Positions 1 to 11,290 of a stretch of 64,000 nt of DNA are shown piece after piece (within the stretch, counting starts at the first letter, position 1; each line of letters begins with the position of its first letter). The stretch comes from Phragmites australis. Its lineage: Eukaryota > Streptophyta > Magnoliopsida > Poales > Poaceae. The stretch lies in contig NC_084923.1 of assembly GCF_958298935.1 (NCBI RefSeq), forward strand, positions 26,698,501-26,762,500, read 5' to 3'. Under the pieces are notes generated by a model, which saw only the letters and a program-made list of their open reading frames with translations, had not been told where the DNA came from and made no database searches. Position numbers and translations under genes: made by a program.

Positions 1-762
1 TTTTCCATTTGAATCAATCGTAAAGTTTTGATATTAGGAAGTGGAGATGTTATGTTGGGAAATGGATGGTGATGTTGACGTCAAGTTGAGATAGTTATAA
101 TGGTAGATATGATATGTTGATAATCTCAAGATAGAAGGATTTTGGCTAGCTCATAGAACCCCACACGAGTCAAAATCACTTTTGCATTAGAAATTTATTT
201 AACTTTTATGGTCAATTCCTTGCTACGCATCCTCAAATGCATTCTCCTTGTAGTCGGGTTATTATTGAGTACCCATTATGGATCAAGTCTTGTGAATATG
301 GAATGTACTCACACTGCTTTGCTTTTCTGGTAAGGAAAAATTAGTATTCAACTACTTCGTGTCTGCCGATGTTGGCGACGGGCAAGAGTAGTGCTACCTA
401 CTAGGGAGATGTCTTTTGGGGTGGTGCTTATGGGCACATAGCACTACCCATCTTTTGTCGTTCATGTGTTTTTCGTTGCGTAGTGACTCTAACTCACTAG
501 AAGATGAAACTATATTTTCTCCTCCTAGTGTTCATTATGTAAATTATTGTGAAATTGTAATCACTTAAAGACTTGTAATATAATTTTCTTACTTGCTCCT
601 TACTATGTCTTAATATGATGAATCATGTTATAAAGGTATGTTTACGATTTTGAGCATAAAACACATACCGGGATGGTATTCTCGTTAATCGTTGTAGTCG
701 TGATTATGTAAATAATCAGCTTAATAATTATTTAGAATACTATTTGGACGGTTCCTCACACA
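1..762 (+). mobile_element. Ty3-gypsy 5' LTR, left edge outside the window
   Basis: This non-coding, AT-rich stretch ends in 'cctcacaca' directly before a methionine-tRNA-type primer site, the layout of a 5' LTR followed by the start of an LTR retrotransposon. The downstream gag remnant puts the element in Ty3-gypsy. No partner LTR is visible, so the left edge is unknown and the LTR may begin before base 1. The call rests on position next to the primer site, not on a repeat match. Confidence 0.55.
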
Positions 763-778
763 ATTGGTATCAAAGCCG
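763..778 (+). other. Primer binding site (initiator Met-tRNA type)
   Basis: The bases 'ttggtatcaaagcc' match the usual plant retrotransposon primer site 'tggtatcagagc' with one change. The site lies immediately after the LTR end and before the gag remnant. Confidence 0.7.
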
Positions 779-1333
779 CCCGCTGCCTTCTCCGTCTTAG
801 CTTCACCTAAGAAGGCCACGAAGTTTGAAGCGCAGATGGTGACCTCGATGGATGGATTGGCGAAGCAATTCCAAGGGTTTCAGCTGATTTTGCAACAAAC
901 CATGGACAAGCTCAACAGCATCTAGACATGGCGTTCGTCAGAGGACGCGTCTCTAAGTGCTCTGCTGATAAAGGCCAAAGAGGCATCAGTGTGGATTCAG
1001 ACGCTGGAGTCTTAGCCCCGGCCTCCCCGCCTTTGTCGACGCGAGACAATGTGACTCCGTTGAAGGCAGCATGGCCACCTGCGATGACCTCAAAGTGGCC
1101 CAATGGGCATTGCATCGACTGTTCATACTGGGATGATGGCTCTAGGATTCTCCAGACTCCCTAGCCACTCCGGTCAAATGTGTGTCCAATTATGTGGGTT
1201 TTAAGTTGGTTGGGGTCCATGATGATAGGAGAGGTCTGATAACTTGTTTAGGTCCTACTCCCAAATTGAAGTTTTCAAAATTTGATGGTGAAAACCCGCG
1301 TTTCTGGAAGGAAAGGTGCGAGACTGTTGTGGA
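779..1333 (+). pseudogene. Ty3-gypsy gag remnant
   Basis: The short open stretch at about 835-924 reads as a helical gag leader (MVTSMDGLAKQFQGFQ) and stops at 922-924. At about 1255-1330 another stretch reads PKLKFSKFDGENPRFWKER, the signature that opens the gag domain of gypsy elements (P-K-L..F..F.G..P..W). The two are separated by frame changes and no pol follows, so this is a decayed, 3'-truncated element. In a working element this protein would form the virus-like particle. Confidence 0.65.
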
Positions 1334-2112
1334 GCGAACTTATGGTGATGACTGAACATACACGACCTATGAGAAGAAGTTTAGGTAATTTATTTAGTTT
1401 TTTATTAAAGCAAATATGTGAAGTGACAATCTTGTCTTTTGTACTGTAGTTAAATGAGTTAGGTAAATGACAACTTTTCACTGATAATTAGTGCTCAATT
1501 GGCAAACGTGTCCGATCACCAGAGGAAACCTAAGTCACTACAGGATTCTATCTTGAAAGGCAACTGATATCCTAAACAGTGACTCAGCATGTGAGATATA
1601 ATCAGCTATCTCAATCTTCCTTCCTATTTAGGGAATCCAAGTCGTAATATTTATTCAAATTGTCAGATACTAACTTACGTTTCCTCCCCGGTAGTGATTG
1701 GAAATGTTTGCCAACAGAGCTCTAATTGTCAGTGCTGACTTGCCGTTTAGCTAATTCATTCAACTACATAACAAGAATGTCATCACCTAAAAGTTATTTG
1801 CACATATTTGTTTTTTAAAAAATATAAATAATTTATCTTAACTCATTCAACTAAGTCGCGATGTTCAGGCATCATAAGTACTTTCTACTCTGAGCTTTAT
1901 TTTATCTCTATTGCAAGACGGTAACTCAGTTAACAAGGACATGACTACGTCAAGGTGTTTCAATTGCTGTAATTCCATTTTCCCAAAATCATACTTCAAC
2001 TAGTGAATGCCGAAACCTACACGGTAGCAAAAATACAAAGGGAAAATGCACGGGATACTACTATAAATAAGAATGTTGGCACCAACAACTTATATTTTAG
2101 CCTACTTACATA
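1334..2112. other. No recognisable gene; AT-rich spacer
   Basis: Both strands are AT-rich with frequent stops. Short open frames at 1275-1481 and 2017-2214 on the minus strand show no domain or repeat support. No tandem repeat is evident. It separates the gag remnant from the Tat-type element. Confidence 0.5.
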
Positions 2113-2965
2113 TGTACCTATAGGGGAAAAATCCCTAACAATGATTCCGGGTGTGTGATCTTTGTTTGGAGAGTGCCTAGTGAATTTGTTTGTGTATGTG
2201 CAACTCAAGAACACCGAGGATTATTCAGCTTCAAGCCTCCCTTAGGGTAATAGCTCTACATCATGTGTATTCTTTTCTTGTAATCTCAGTTAGTTACAGA
2301 TGATGTTCTTGCCTAGCCTTCTTCACCTCTTTTACAAGCCTGGTACTCCTCCCTTTATATATCAGAGGGAGAGAGGATTTACACGCGAGTCAAGACATAG
2401 ACCCAGGCCTAGTTAGAACTTCCCACCTATGCTCATCATTACTAAGAGCAGACGTATCCCACTTGCTCTACGGTGCTACAGAGCCTGTCCCATCGCTCCA
2501 CCGCCTACGTCATCCTGGTCGCCTGGACTACCCTGTCCCATCCCCATGCGTCGCCTGCGCACCTGCAAAAAACCTCCTGACATGCCTGTCAGGCCGTCCC
2601 ATAGCGTTTAATGCTACGGGATGGAACATGGTAGCTCTGCGCCAACCACGCCTTAGTCGACCAGAAAGAGGACCTGAGGAAGGAAAATACTCGAGTGAAA
2701 AAATATTTACTGTGATTAGACTATTTAGACACATACCTGCCCCGCGACCAGAGGAGACTGGTCGTAGGGTTTGCTGCTCGACCTGGTGACTGGTTGCAGA
2801 GCTTGGTCGGAGAGCCTGGTTGCGTGGTCGCTGGCTGGTCGCGCGGTCGCTGACTGGTCGCGCTGGGTGACCATGGTTCTGGACAAACGTGGCATACAAC
2901 ACCTGCTAATATTTTACCAGTGTGGGTCCACCTGCGAGGGGACCCCACTAGTCTTTACACCGACA
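2113..2965 (-). repeat. 3' LTR of the Tat-type element
   Basis: It is a direct repeat of 9763-10605: both contain 'tttgtttgtgtatgtgcaac', 'ccctttatatat' and 'gtcgcgcggtcgctgactgg' in the same order. On the minus strand it starts TGTCGGTGTAAAG and ends at 2113 with ...GGTACA. The copies differ by scattered substitutions and small indels, which indicates an old insertion. Confidence 0.85.
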
Positions 2966-2984
2966 ATAGCCCCCAAGCTCCTTC
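2966..2984 (-). other. Polypurine tract of the Tat-type element
   Basis: Read on the minus strand, 'aaggagcttgggggctat' abuts the LTR start TGTCGG. This is the usual plus-strand priming site and fixes the element's orientation as minus. Confidence 0.65.
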
Positions 2985-4627
2985 GCGGATGCGGTAGACT
3001 GAGCAGTTTGTCAAATGGTCGTGATTGGACCCAGTCGAACCACTTGGGCCCCATGTGAACATGAGTTCACCCGGGGAGTGGTCAGCGATAAGGTCCACTT
3101 TCATTTTTGCTCAGAAAACCGCATCCCGAGGGGAGGTTAATCGTCCATAGAAAAAGGATAGTGGGAGAGAGAAAATAGGGAAGCGTGCGCATGGGAGAGA
3201 ATCATGGGAGAGAGAAACCTTAATGGACGCTGGGTTTCGAGGCACTTTTGGTTCCCCAGATAGATCCTCGAGAGCCGGGGCGGTAGAACTGAGTCGATCC
3301 TATAAATGGGAGGACAGAAGGTCCCAGAAAACTCTCTGCCATCTAAGCCCTTGTGCTAGAGACCATCGCCTCCAGTCCCCACCAGAGTCTTTCAAAGAAC
3401 TACCACTGTATCCCCATGGCGCCGTGCACTGGAAAGGAAGCTGACTTCCCCAAGTCCAAATGCACCGCCACGAAGCTGAAGCAGATGTATGAGAATCGAA
3501 TGCTTCTGCATCATCTGTCCTCTGGTACCGCCGTGGGGGAGAAGTTCCTGCTCCCTGCCAGGGGGAGATTGTAATCTTCACTTCATTTTTCTTGGCGGGT
3601 CTCGTCCCCTCCTTCTACGGGTTCTTCTGCACCGTCATTTCCTTCTATGACATCTGCCATCTTCATCTGAACCCCAATTCCATCATCATGCTGAGCGTCT
3701 TTGCTCACATGTGCAAGAACTTCATCGAGGTCGAGCCATGTCTCTATCTCTTCAGGTTTTTCTATGTGGCCCGGCTACAGCAAGGGCCAACCACCGGGAC
3801 CTGCAGTTTCCGTCTCTGAGACGGTGTCGCCAGCTCCTACATGGAGATGAATCTTAAGTTGTCGTGGTCTTGCTGGAGGGAGGAGTGGTTCTACCTCACG
3901 ACCGACGACTCCTTCGACAACCTTTGTGTGCCCGAAGCGCCGGCATGCCTTGCAAAGAGCTGGGCAAGTTCTCCCACACCGACCGCTGAGCTACAATCCC
4001 TTGCCGACTGGGTCAGGGCGCTTGTGAAAGCCGGTCTGTCAGGGTCGCATGTCATCTGCGACTTCATCAAGTATCGGCTGTGCCCCTTACGGCGAAGGGC
4101 ACGCCTGGCCTACCTGTACACCAGAAGTGATGATGATACCCGGGAGAGCTTCGCATGTAATATTACATGTTGTCCCCTTGCCTCGAGAGGCTTGATCGAG
4201 TGGTGTTTTACTATCATTGTTTTCAGATCTTCCAAACGAGGTCATCGACCTGCGGGTCAGATCACTGATGGCAGTGGCCACCAGGAAAGGAGGCCCTCCT
4301 TGTGTCCCTCTATGTGAGCTTCCTCCAGCGGAGAGGGCCCGGGTTTGGCTGGTATGTTTAGTATTTTTCGAGAATTTCCTATTCCAAGTTTTTTCCTTGG
4401 TCAGAGTTTTATTTTTTGAGCTATCTTCAGCACCTTCTCAAGGTCGATGCGTTGAAGCCAATAATCGATGAGGTCGATGAGGCCCTTCAGGAGATCGACT
4501 GGGAAGTGTCTGCCTCCGCCCCGGACATCCCTGTCCTGGTTGCGCTTTGCACCCAACTAGGCCGAGAGACAGCCAACCTTCGTAGGGTCAGGTGGTGACT
4601 AAGGGAGGCGGCCTCGTAAGCGTTGTC

Positions 4628-4760
4628 GATCAGCAAGAGGCCAACCAGGCGCCCCGTGACCAGTCCAGGACTGACCCGACATCCCGAGACCAACCGGGCG
4701 TCCCGTGACCAGCCGGGACCGACCCGGTGCCCCGCGACCAGCCCCACCCCGACCAAGCGT
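4628..4760 (+). repeat. Short GC-rich tandem repeat in the antisense ORF
   Basis: Degenerate units built around 'gaccagccgggaccgacc' and 'cgtcccgtgaccag' recur about four times. They fall in the low-complexity linker between the conserved N-terminal part and the coiled coil of the antisense ORF. Confidence 0.6.
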
Positions 4761-5730
4761 ATTCTGATCCCACTACCGTGGGCCTAGCGTCTGCACGGCA
4801 TGGGAAGAGGGTAACAAAAGAATCATTGGATGTGGAGGTGTCAAAACATCCCCACGGGACCCTGAGTGCCGGTGTCCACTCGTGGGGTTGTCCTCTTCGA
4901 CCGACTGATCTGGCGGTTTCATGAGGGCCAAGCTAGTGCTCCGTCCTCTATTATTGAGGTAAGCTTTTTTGGGCAGGTGTAGATATTTTGAATTTCTCTT
5001 TTCTTCTTGATTCCACAACTTTGCTCATTTGTCGTAGGCCCTTGGCAACCACCGTGACAACCCCCTCGACGGTGCCCCGGCCAGATGCCCCGGCCCCTCT
5101 GCCAGTGTTGGCCTTGACCCTTGGAGCATCGATGGCAGCTCCAAGCCCTACGGGCTTGGTCGAGGAGTCTGTTTCAACTCCTGACTTGCTCTCATGGGTT
5201 GATCGTTTCCCAGCTGCCGTCTGCAAGCTGGTCGAAGAGAAGGAGACGGCGACTAGCAGATGCGCCAAACTAGAGAAGCAACTGGTCGAGCTACAGAGGA
5301 GGTGCAGCGAGCTCTCCCAAGAGAAGGTCACGCTAGCCATCGAGCAGCTCTCAGCTCAAGGAGGATGAACACACTACCCTCAGCATTCTCCGGGAAGCCT
5401 TCGGAGCGCTGGCGGATCCCCTGGGTAGGCTCAGGCTGGGGGTGATCGAGCCGAAAGATGATCACACTGCCCGAGCCTAGGCCTACGCCCTCCGAGTCCT
5501 TGCGGAGCACTTCATTGAGCTCCCAGCCACCCTGGCGTTGAGGGGTGCGGAAGACATCTCGTAGGCGATGAGGGCGACCGTGGAGTTTATCTTCTAGTGC
5601 TACCACAGCCGTGACCCTAACTTCAACAAGGACTTGGTCCAAGAAGGGGTTGTGGTTGCCGGACCCGAAGCCGAGGAGAGACTTCAGCATGAGTGCTAGG
5701 GGGAGGTGGACTACGTGACGTCCATCTTCC

Positions 5731-5940
5731 GGGAGAGAGTGCTCGGGGCTGCGAACGGTGGCCCCCGAGCACTCGGTTCTCTGAGGATCCGAACAGTCAA
5801 TTCCGGAAGAGAGTGCTTGGGACCGTGAATAGTGGCCCCTGAGTACTTGGTTCCCCGAGGACCAAGAGAGGGCGTTTCCGGGAGAGAGTGCTCGGGAAGG
5901 TGAACAATGATCCCCGAGCACTCGGTTCCCCGACGACCCA
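5731..5940 (+). repeat. Three degenerate tandem units at the LTR 5' end
   Basis: Starts near 5731, 5809 and 5879 each read 'gggagagagtgctcggg' or a close variant, followed by 'gccccygagcactcggttcccc'-like sequence. Each unit contains an inverted pair (gtgctcggg / cccgagcac), so each could fold as a hairpin. Such repeats are common in U3 regions and may act as enhancer-like units. Confidence 0.65.
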
Positions 5941-6850
5941 AGAAGACCTTCGTCGGTGGCCCCCACAGGGGTCCAGCAGTGAGGTGTCAGCCTGTGAAAG
6001 GCTCGATGCCGCATTTAAGAGCGCACGTGGCCTGCCACCTCCAACTGCTCCTGCCACGCTCGGTGTCAGTCCCTGCCACATTCTGGCAGAAGAGCGTGGG
6101 GACATTTAATACACAGGTCCCATCCCGCATCATCCGGCGTGCCTCGGGATAGCGTCACGAGGCCCGAGGCGCCCCCACCTGCCGCTCTACTGTGGCAGGC
6201 GTACAAGACCAAACGGGCACGCCAGGCCGCTGTGCGGCTGCCCGGTGGGCCCTCTCCACAGCGCCGGTTGCCAGCGCCATTATGGCGACCGAAGACAGGG
6301 CGGGGGCGCGTTTTCAAGCCCCTGTCACTTCGCGCTGGCGAGCCCATGATGACTATCTTTCCATTTATGGTGCCTTGGAACTCGTGCCCTCCCTTTCGGG
6401 GCACGCTACCATCGGCGAGTATTTAAGGAGCCGGCAGGCACGAAAAAGACGAAGGGAGTTAATTGAAGGACAACGCTCGAACTCTCAGACACTTGCTCAG
6501 AGACTGAAGAACATCTTTGTACAAGCATAGAAGCTGAGACCACCGAAGAACAAGGAGCCCGAAGCTCTAGGATAGACAGACATTGTTGTAACCAGCAACA
6601 TTCCTGAGAGACATTCTCAGGGCATTTATAGCATCCACACAGGAGTAGGGTATTACGCTCAGTGCGGCCCGAACCTGTCTAAAAATCCCTCCAGTGCATT
6701 TACTGCATTCTGCATTAGATCATTCCACCCCACCTGCCATTGCATTCATACCCATTTATTTCTCCCGCAAACATATTCAGAATCATCCCCCGACCGAATC
6801 TTAAAAAGGGGTCCCTCAGGATCCCTGCGATAGGAGTTAACCCTCCGACA
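5740..6850 (+). mobile_element. Solo LTR (Ty3-gypsy type) inside the antisense ORF
   Basis: The block begins TGCTCGGGG and ends CCCTCCGACA. It carries the parts of an LTR in order: a U3-like repeat-rich segment, a TATA-like 'gagtatttaaggagcc' near 6417, a transcribed leader, and 'gtagggtattacgctcag' followed by 'ggcccgaacctgtct' near 6645. No internal domain follows, and the antisense ORF resumes to its right. I see no matching 5-bp flanks, so the exact edges are uncertain and a truncated element rather than a solo LTR is possible. Confidence 0.6.
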
Positions 6851-7530
6851 ATACTGATTGGCTCCCCAGCCCTCACCGAATCCCTGACCATACCTGAGGA
6901 CCACCCTTCCGACCGACGTTTCTTGGAGGCGGTGGCTAGATGTGGGCGGGGGTATATGGCTGAGCGGGCGAGTACGTTGCGCGACCTTCAAGGTGCATTG
7001 CACCGACCACCCGCATCATGTGATGGTCCTAAGTTACACATGTAGGATTCGACCAGCTAACACTGGTGTGGCTTACGATCTATTTTTTGACTAGCCTGCC
7101 AGGAGGAGTTACTTGGGGCGCAGAGGGATCTAGAATAGGAGACCAGGGAAAGCGCTCAGCAGAGAGAGAATTTCTACGACCGCCTTTTCCGCTACCAGGA
7201 AGATCTGCATGCGGTGTGAAATGAACTCGAGCGGCTGACCAAGGAAAGCGACAAGCAGCGAGTGGCATTCTACGACCAACTCAGCCAAGCTTTTACCCCT
7301 TTTGACTCCTTGCTTTGATCCGCCGGTGTCCAGGTTCGTCCGACCCCTGGGAACATTGTGACCGATCATATCGAGTGATTTCTGATGACCTCTGAAGAGG
7401 CAGGTGGCCTCAAGCAAAGGATTCGTGAGACCGTCGGAGACCATCTTTTTGAGGTCAGAGTCTCCGGCGCCTGCCATGCCCTTGCCTGCATCTGCAACTA
7501 CTTCCCCGACCTGGACCTCTTGCGATAGTT

Positions 7531-9740
7531 GGTGTTGGTTTTGAGGGTACTTGGATGAACACGGAGGAACCCAGCGTCCGGGCTGATTCATTTTTGTATG
7601 CCATTTGTTCCTGTCTTTGGACTGTCTGGTTCGACCCTCTCAGGTGTATTTTTGGGTCCTAGGAGGAATGTTGTAGGTTTGTCTTAAACCAGCCCCCGGG
7701 CTTTGTAATGACAGGCACTAGCCTTTATGTGGGTCTTTTCCGTGCTCGGATGATGAATAGCCTTCGGAGTGCCTGTAGCACTTAGGGAGGATCGCATCAA
7801 GTTGCTCGCAAGCAACATTCCTGGTGCTGAGGGAGACCCTTAGCACGATGAGCCTTTCGATGGTGACCAGCGCTCGACCCGATCTAGGACTTGCGGCCTT
7901 GTGGTCGTTAACCCTCGGGCGCCTTTACCCTGTCATCGTGCAAGCGGGTTAGCTTTGGATCTCATCCCATTAACACGAGCGAGAGGGCTAAACAAATCTT
8001 GGAATTTCGTGGGAGACCGCGTTTGTCCGTGGAGTCCTGCAACATAGAGAGTTCGAATGCTTGGATTTTGAGAAAACTTACAAGTCATCTCCACACTCGT
8101 CCAGATGGTCCTGCAAAATAGACAAATAGGCTCGTCGTCAAACAACCTAATTCATAGAGCTGGCACTCCGTGAGCTGTATGATTGGTGACCCACCACCCC
8201 GGCAGACCTGACCGTGTGAGGTCGGGAAACTGGAGGTCGCCAGTGACCTGCGACCAGTTTCGCGCGTGGTGGTCACGACTGTGCTTGAGGGTAGGAATTT
8301 AGGACTGCCTGGGGCTTTAGAGAACGGTCACACAATGTCCAGCCCTAGACAGCGAAAAGCCGAGAGAGTGGTATGGTTTGCAGTGCCTGGGCTGGTAGGT
8401 TGGTATTCCGGTTGTGGTGTTGGCATGACCCGCACCTTTTCACCTGCTCTCGAACATCTTGAAGGGCGGTGGGAGGTTCGGCCTCCATGTCTGCCTCCGA
8501 GGATGTTAGGGAGTGCAGTGCTCCCCCTATCCTAAGCAATTTATTTCAGTAAAGGGTTGTTGCTCCCTTGGTGGTAGAGGCATCCCTCTACCAAGGAGGA
8601 TTCTCGCGGTTAGCCCGCGTGACCTTTTCTGGTGACACTTTGCCGTCAGGGTTTGCTTGATTCTGAAGGTAGTCCGAGATCTGATCCATCCAGGTCGTAC
8701 CCGAATCAAGCAGGGTGACCACATGATGGCCACCCGAGGTCGACGGCGTCGAGGGAGGCATTGCCTCCAAAGGAGTTGCCTTTGGTGTTCCATTTCCAAG
8801 TGGAGCATCCCTTCTACGTCAGCCCGAGACCGCAGCGGGTGGTCGTGTGAGTCTTTTTCTCAAAGACTCCGACCAGGACAGGTTCGCAAGAAAAGGCTAG
8901 ACGGGCCAGTCCATCGGCCAGGGAAGAAATCCTTGCGAGGGACGTGTGTGACTTCTCGGCCGATGGAGTGTTGCTCTAGCTTTCTCACTTCGGAGAGGTA
9001 TGTCACCATCGTCTGGTCCGAGTACTGAAAACCCCTCGACGACAGGGTTATACCAAGTAGCGAGTCCCTCATAGCTAGTAGGCATTTTTCCCTCGCACGG
9101 GTAATGCTCATGTTCCAGTTAAGAGGCCCTCATACTCTGCTCCGCATTTAATAATTGGAAAAAACAGAATTGAACCATGTACCTGACAATGCATGGTCCT
9201 GTGGTTGCTCCTTCCTTGTTGGGGGAAAGCATGCCTTGCTTAGTGACCAGTACTGTGCCCGTGGCCCTTTGAAATCCTGCAAGGTAGGACAAGGATCCCC
9301 CTTTTTGAGCGAAGGGTTGTAAGCATCAGGAAATGAGAGGGTTACCTTTCTAAGATTCTGGTAAGTTGCCTTCCTTACTAGTACCCAACGAGGTGTGGTC
9401 GTTACTCATGCCAAAAGTTCAAGGTGTAGACCCTTCTGTTCATCCTTGGGTTGAACCCGATGGTTTCAGTTCATGTCACGGGGCTAGGGGGTGGTAGTCC
9501 CAACACGGTGATCACTCTTCTGGGTGGGGCTTCCACCGAAGAAGCCCGTTCCCCTAGAGCTTGCGATTCATGAGCTCTCCTTGGCACCGGGAGCATGGAT
9601 GCCTCTGCTGCCTCCCGTCGCCTCTCAAAGCCTTTGGATCCTGATCCAATGTCCTGACTTACGGACATACCAGCTCCGTCTGGGTCGTACCCAACGAAGA
9701 ACACGTCATAGCAACTCAAATCCCGAACTCGGAAATGCAC
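7531..9740 (-). other. 5' internal part of the Tat-type element, no intact gene
   Basis: This interval lies between the primer site (minus orientation) and the antisense ORF, where leader and gag would be expected. Several minus-strand frames are open (8345-8539, 8527-8808, 9471-9761), but none shows a gag core or zinc knuckle I can recognise. I treat them as decayed leader/gag sequence. Confidence 0.45.
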
Positions 9741-9762
9741 CCCCCCTACCTGGCATGCCAAA
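9741..9762 (-). other. Primer binding site of the Tat-type element
   Basis: On the minus strand 'tttggcatgccaggtagg' follows the LTR end ...CCCTCGACA. It resembles the 'tggcgcgccaggtagggg' site of RIRE2-like Tat elements with changes in the central palindrome. Confidence 0.6.
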
Positions 9763-10605
9763 TGTCGAGGGAAAAATCCCTGACAATGATTCCAGGGTGT
9801 ATCGGACGACGGGTGCGTGATCTTTGTTTGGGGAGTGCCTAGTGAATTTGTTTGTGTATGTGCAACTCAAGAACACCGAGGATTATCCAGGTTCAGCCCC
9901 CCTTAGGGTAATAACCCTACATCCTGTGTATTCTTTTCTTGTAGTCTCAGTTGGTTACAGATGATGTTCTTGCCTAGCCTTCTTCGCCTTTTTTACAAGC
10001 CTGATACTCCTCCCTTTATATATTAGAGGGAGAGAGTATTTACACGAGAGTCAAGACATAGACCCATTGCTAGCTAGAGCTTCCCACCTAGGCCCATCAT
10101 TACTAAGAGTAGACGTATCCCACTTGCTCTATGGCACTACAGAGCCTGTCCCATCGCTCCACCGCTTGCGTCATCCCGGTCACCTAGACTACCCTGTCCC
10201 GTCCCCATGCACCGCCTGCGCACCTGCAAAACCCTCCTGACATGCCTACCAAGCCGTCCCATAGCGTTTAATGCTACGGGACGAAACATGGCAGCTCTGC
10301 GCCGACCATGCCTTGGTCGACCAAAAAGAGGACCTGGGGAAGGGAAATACTCGAGTGAAAAATATTTACTGTGATTAGAATGTTTAGACACATACTTACC
10401 CCGCGACCAGAGGAGACTGGTTACAGGGTTTGCTCCTGTGACCTAGTGACTGGTTGCGGAGCTTGGTCAGAGAGCTGGTCGCGCGGTCGCTGACTGGTCG
10501 CGCGGGGTGACCACGGTTCCGAACAAACGTAGCATTTAGCACCTGCTGATATTTTACCGGCGTAGGTCCACCTGTGAGGAGACCCCACTATTCTTTACAC
10601 TGATG
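9763..10605 (-). repeat. 5' LTR of the Tat-type element
   Basis: It is the partner of 2113-2965, with the same block order and matching 'gaaaaatccct' at the outer end and 'ttctttacac' at the inner end. Its minus-strand start has mutated from TGTCGG to CATCAG. Confidence 0.85.
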
Positions 10606-10969
10606 TTACCTTTGTTCTCTTTTAGACTTTTGTTATGTGATTAAGGTTTGTATGGAAATTTTCACTATCAGATGTATCGTCAGATCCATATATTATACAT
10701 ATTCTCTTCACAATAATTGAAATAAATAAGTACAACCGGGGAGTATTGATATAGCAGGCAAGAAAAAAATAGTCAGTTAGGTGCCTGCTATTGTGTAATA
10801 TTCCAGTACAATCCTTCCTTTGCTTTATAATATGATTTCTCATGATTGCAAGACTAGAATCAGTAGAATGCTACCGCACTTCTTCTAGTATCTGTGTTCA
10901 TATATGACATGTCAAAGCTTCTAGCAAATGTCTTCCTACTAAGCATCAATGTTCTAAACTAAAGGAGAC
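10606..10969. other. No recognisable feature
   Basis: AT-rich sequence between the Tat LTR and the CACTA terminus. A minus-strand 73-residue frame (10622-10843) has no supporting motif. Confidence 0.4.
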
Positions 10970-11035
10970 TACTACACAAAGGGTCTTCCACTTCTACAGA
11001 ACAACACATCACCGCTAGCTCCAAAACTTCTTTCC

Positions 11036-11290
11036 CTGCTAGTTTTGGAGCCGACAGTTGGTAACAAGCAGTGATAGTCTATGGCTCGGGGGACCGGTAG
11101 TGAAAAAGTTATTATTGCTGGCTGAAGGCTTCAGCCGGCAGTGATAATGGGGGAATCATTGTCGACTGAAGGCTTTAGCCGACAGTGATGCCTTGGGAAT
11201 CACTGCCAGCCAGTGGTTTCAGCCGGCAGTGATTCCGAAGGCATCACTTTCGACTGAATGCTTCAGCTAGCAGTGTTTCGCCTCTCCGCC
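11036..11290. repeat. CACTA subterminal repeats
   Basis: Copies of 'gctgaaggcttcagccggcagtgat' and its reverse recur in direct and inverted orientation; they are trimmed here to the core 'gaaggcttcagccggcagtg'. Each core is a small palindrome. In En/Spm such repeats are bound by the element's own TNPA-type protein, so they are likely transposase-complex binding sites. Confidence 0.8.

Larger units (their letters stand above)
3418..7530 (+). pseudogene. Antisense ORF, 'putative gypsy type transposon' (Transposase_28-like)
   Basis: Plus-strand coding relics appear in order. At 3418-3570 there is an N-terminus starting MAPCTGKEADF. At 3576-3818 a segment contains LNPNSIIMLSVFAHMCKNF, typical of the Transposase_28 (PF04195) family. 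At 3841-4140 the region includes SWSCWREEWFYLTTDD. At 4432-4598 it reads HLLKVDALKPIIDEVDEAL. Proline-rich and coiled-coil parts follow at 4988-5370, and a C-terminal coiled coil with ACHALACICNYFPDLDLLR at 7090-7530. GT..AG pairs near 4350-4430 and 4960-5040 look like introns. Stops and frame changes are scattered, and a solo LTR splits it. The ORF opposes the element's own transcription. The family's function is not known; the gypsy label comes from the family name. Confidence 0.7.
2113..10605 (-). mobile_element. Non-autonomous Tat-lineage Ty3-gypsy element
   Basis: Two LTRs of about 850 bp (2113-2965 and 9763-10605) are direct repeats and bracket 6.8 kb. The element runs on the minus strand. 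A purine tract 'aaggagcttgggggctat' (minus) lies just inside the left LTR. A primer site 'ttggcatgccaggtaggggg' (minus) lies just inside the right LTR, the form used by RIRE2-like Tat elements. I recognise no reverse transcriptase, RNase H or integrase, so the copy depends on other elements. The main coding relic is a plus-strand, i.e. antisense, ORF. No clean 5-bp target duplication is visible. Confidence 0.75.

Noticed and set aside
763..778. tRNA-like sequence at primer sites (763, 23817, 31899)
   Set aside because: These are short matches to the 3' end of a tRNA, used as primer sites; no cloverleaf surrounds them.
1535..1560. 'cactacaggattctatcttg' as a CACTA terminus
   Set aside because: No subterminal repeat array follows and no partner end is seen; the hexamer alone is too common.
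5328..6014. A 228-residue minus-strand ORF
   Set aside because: It runs antisense through the tandem LTR units and the antisense-ORF linker. Its internal repeats mirror DNA repeats, and no domain is seen.
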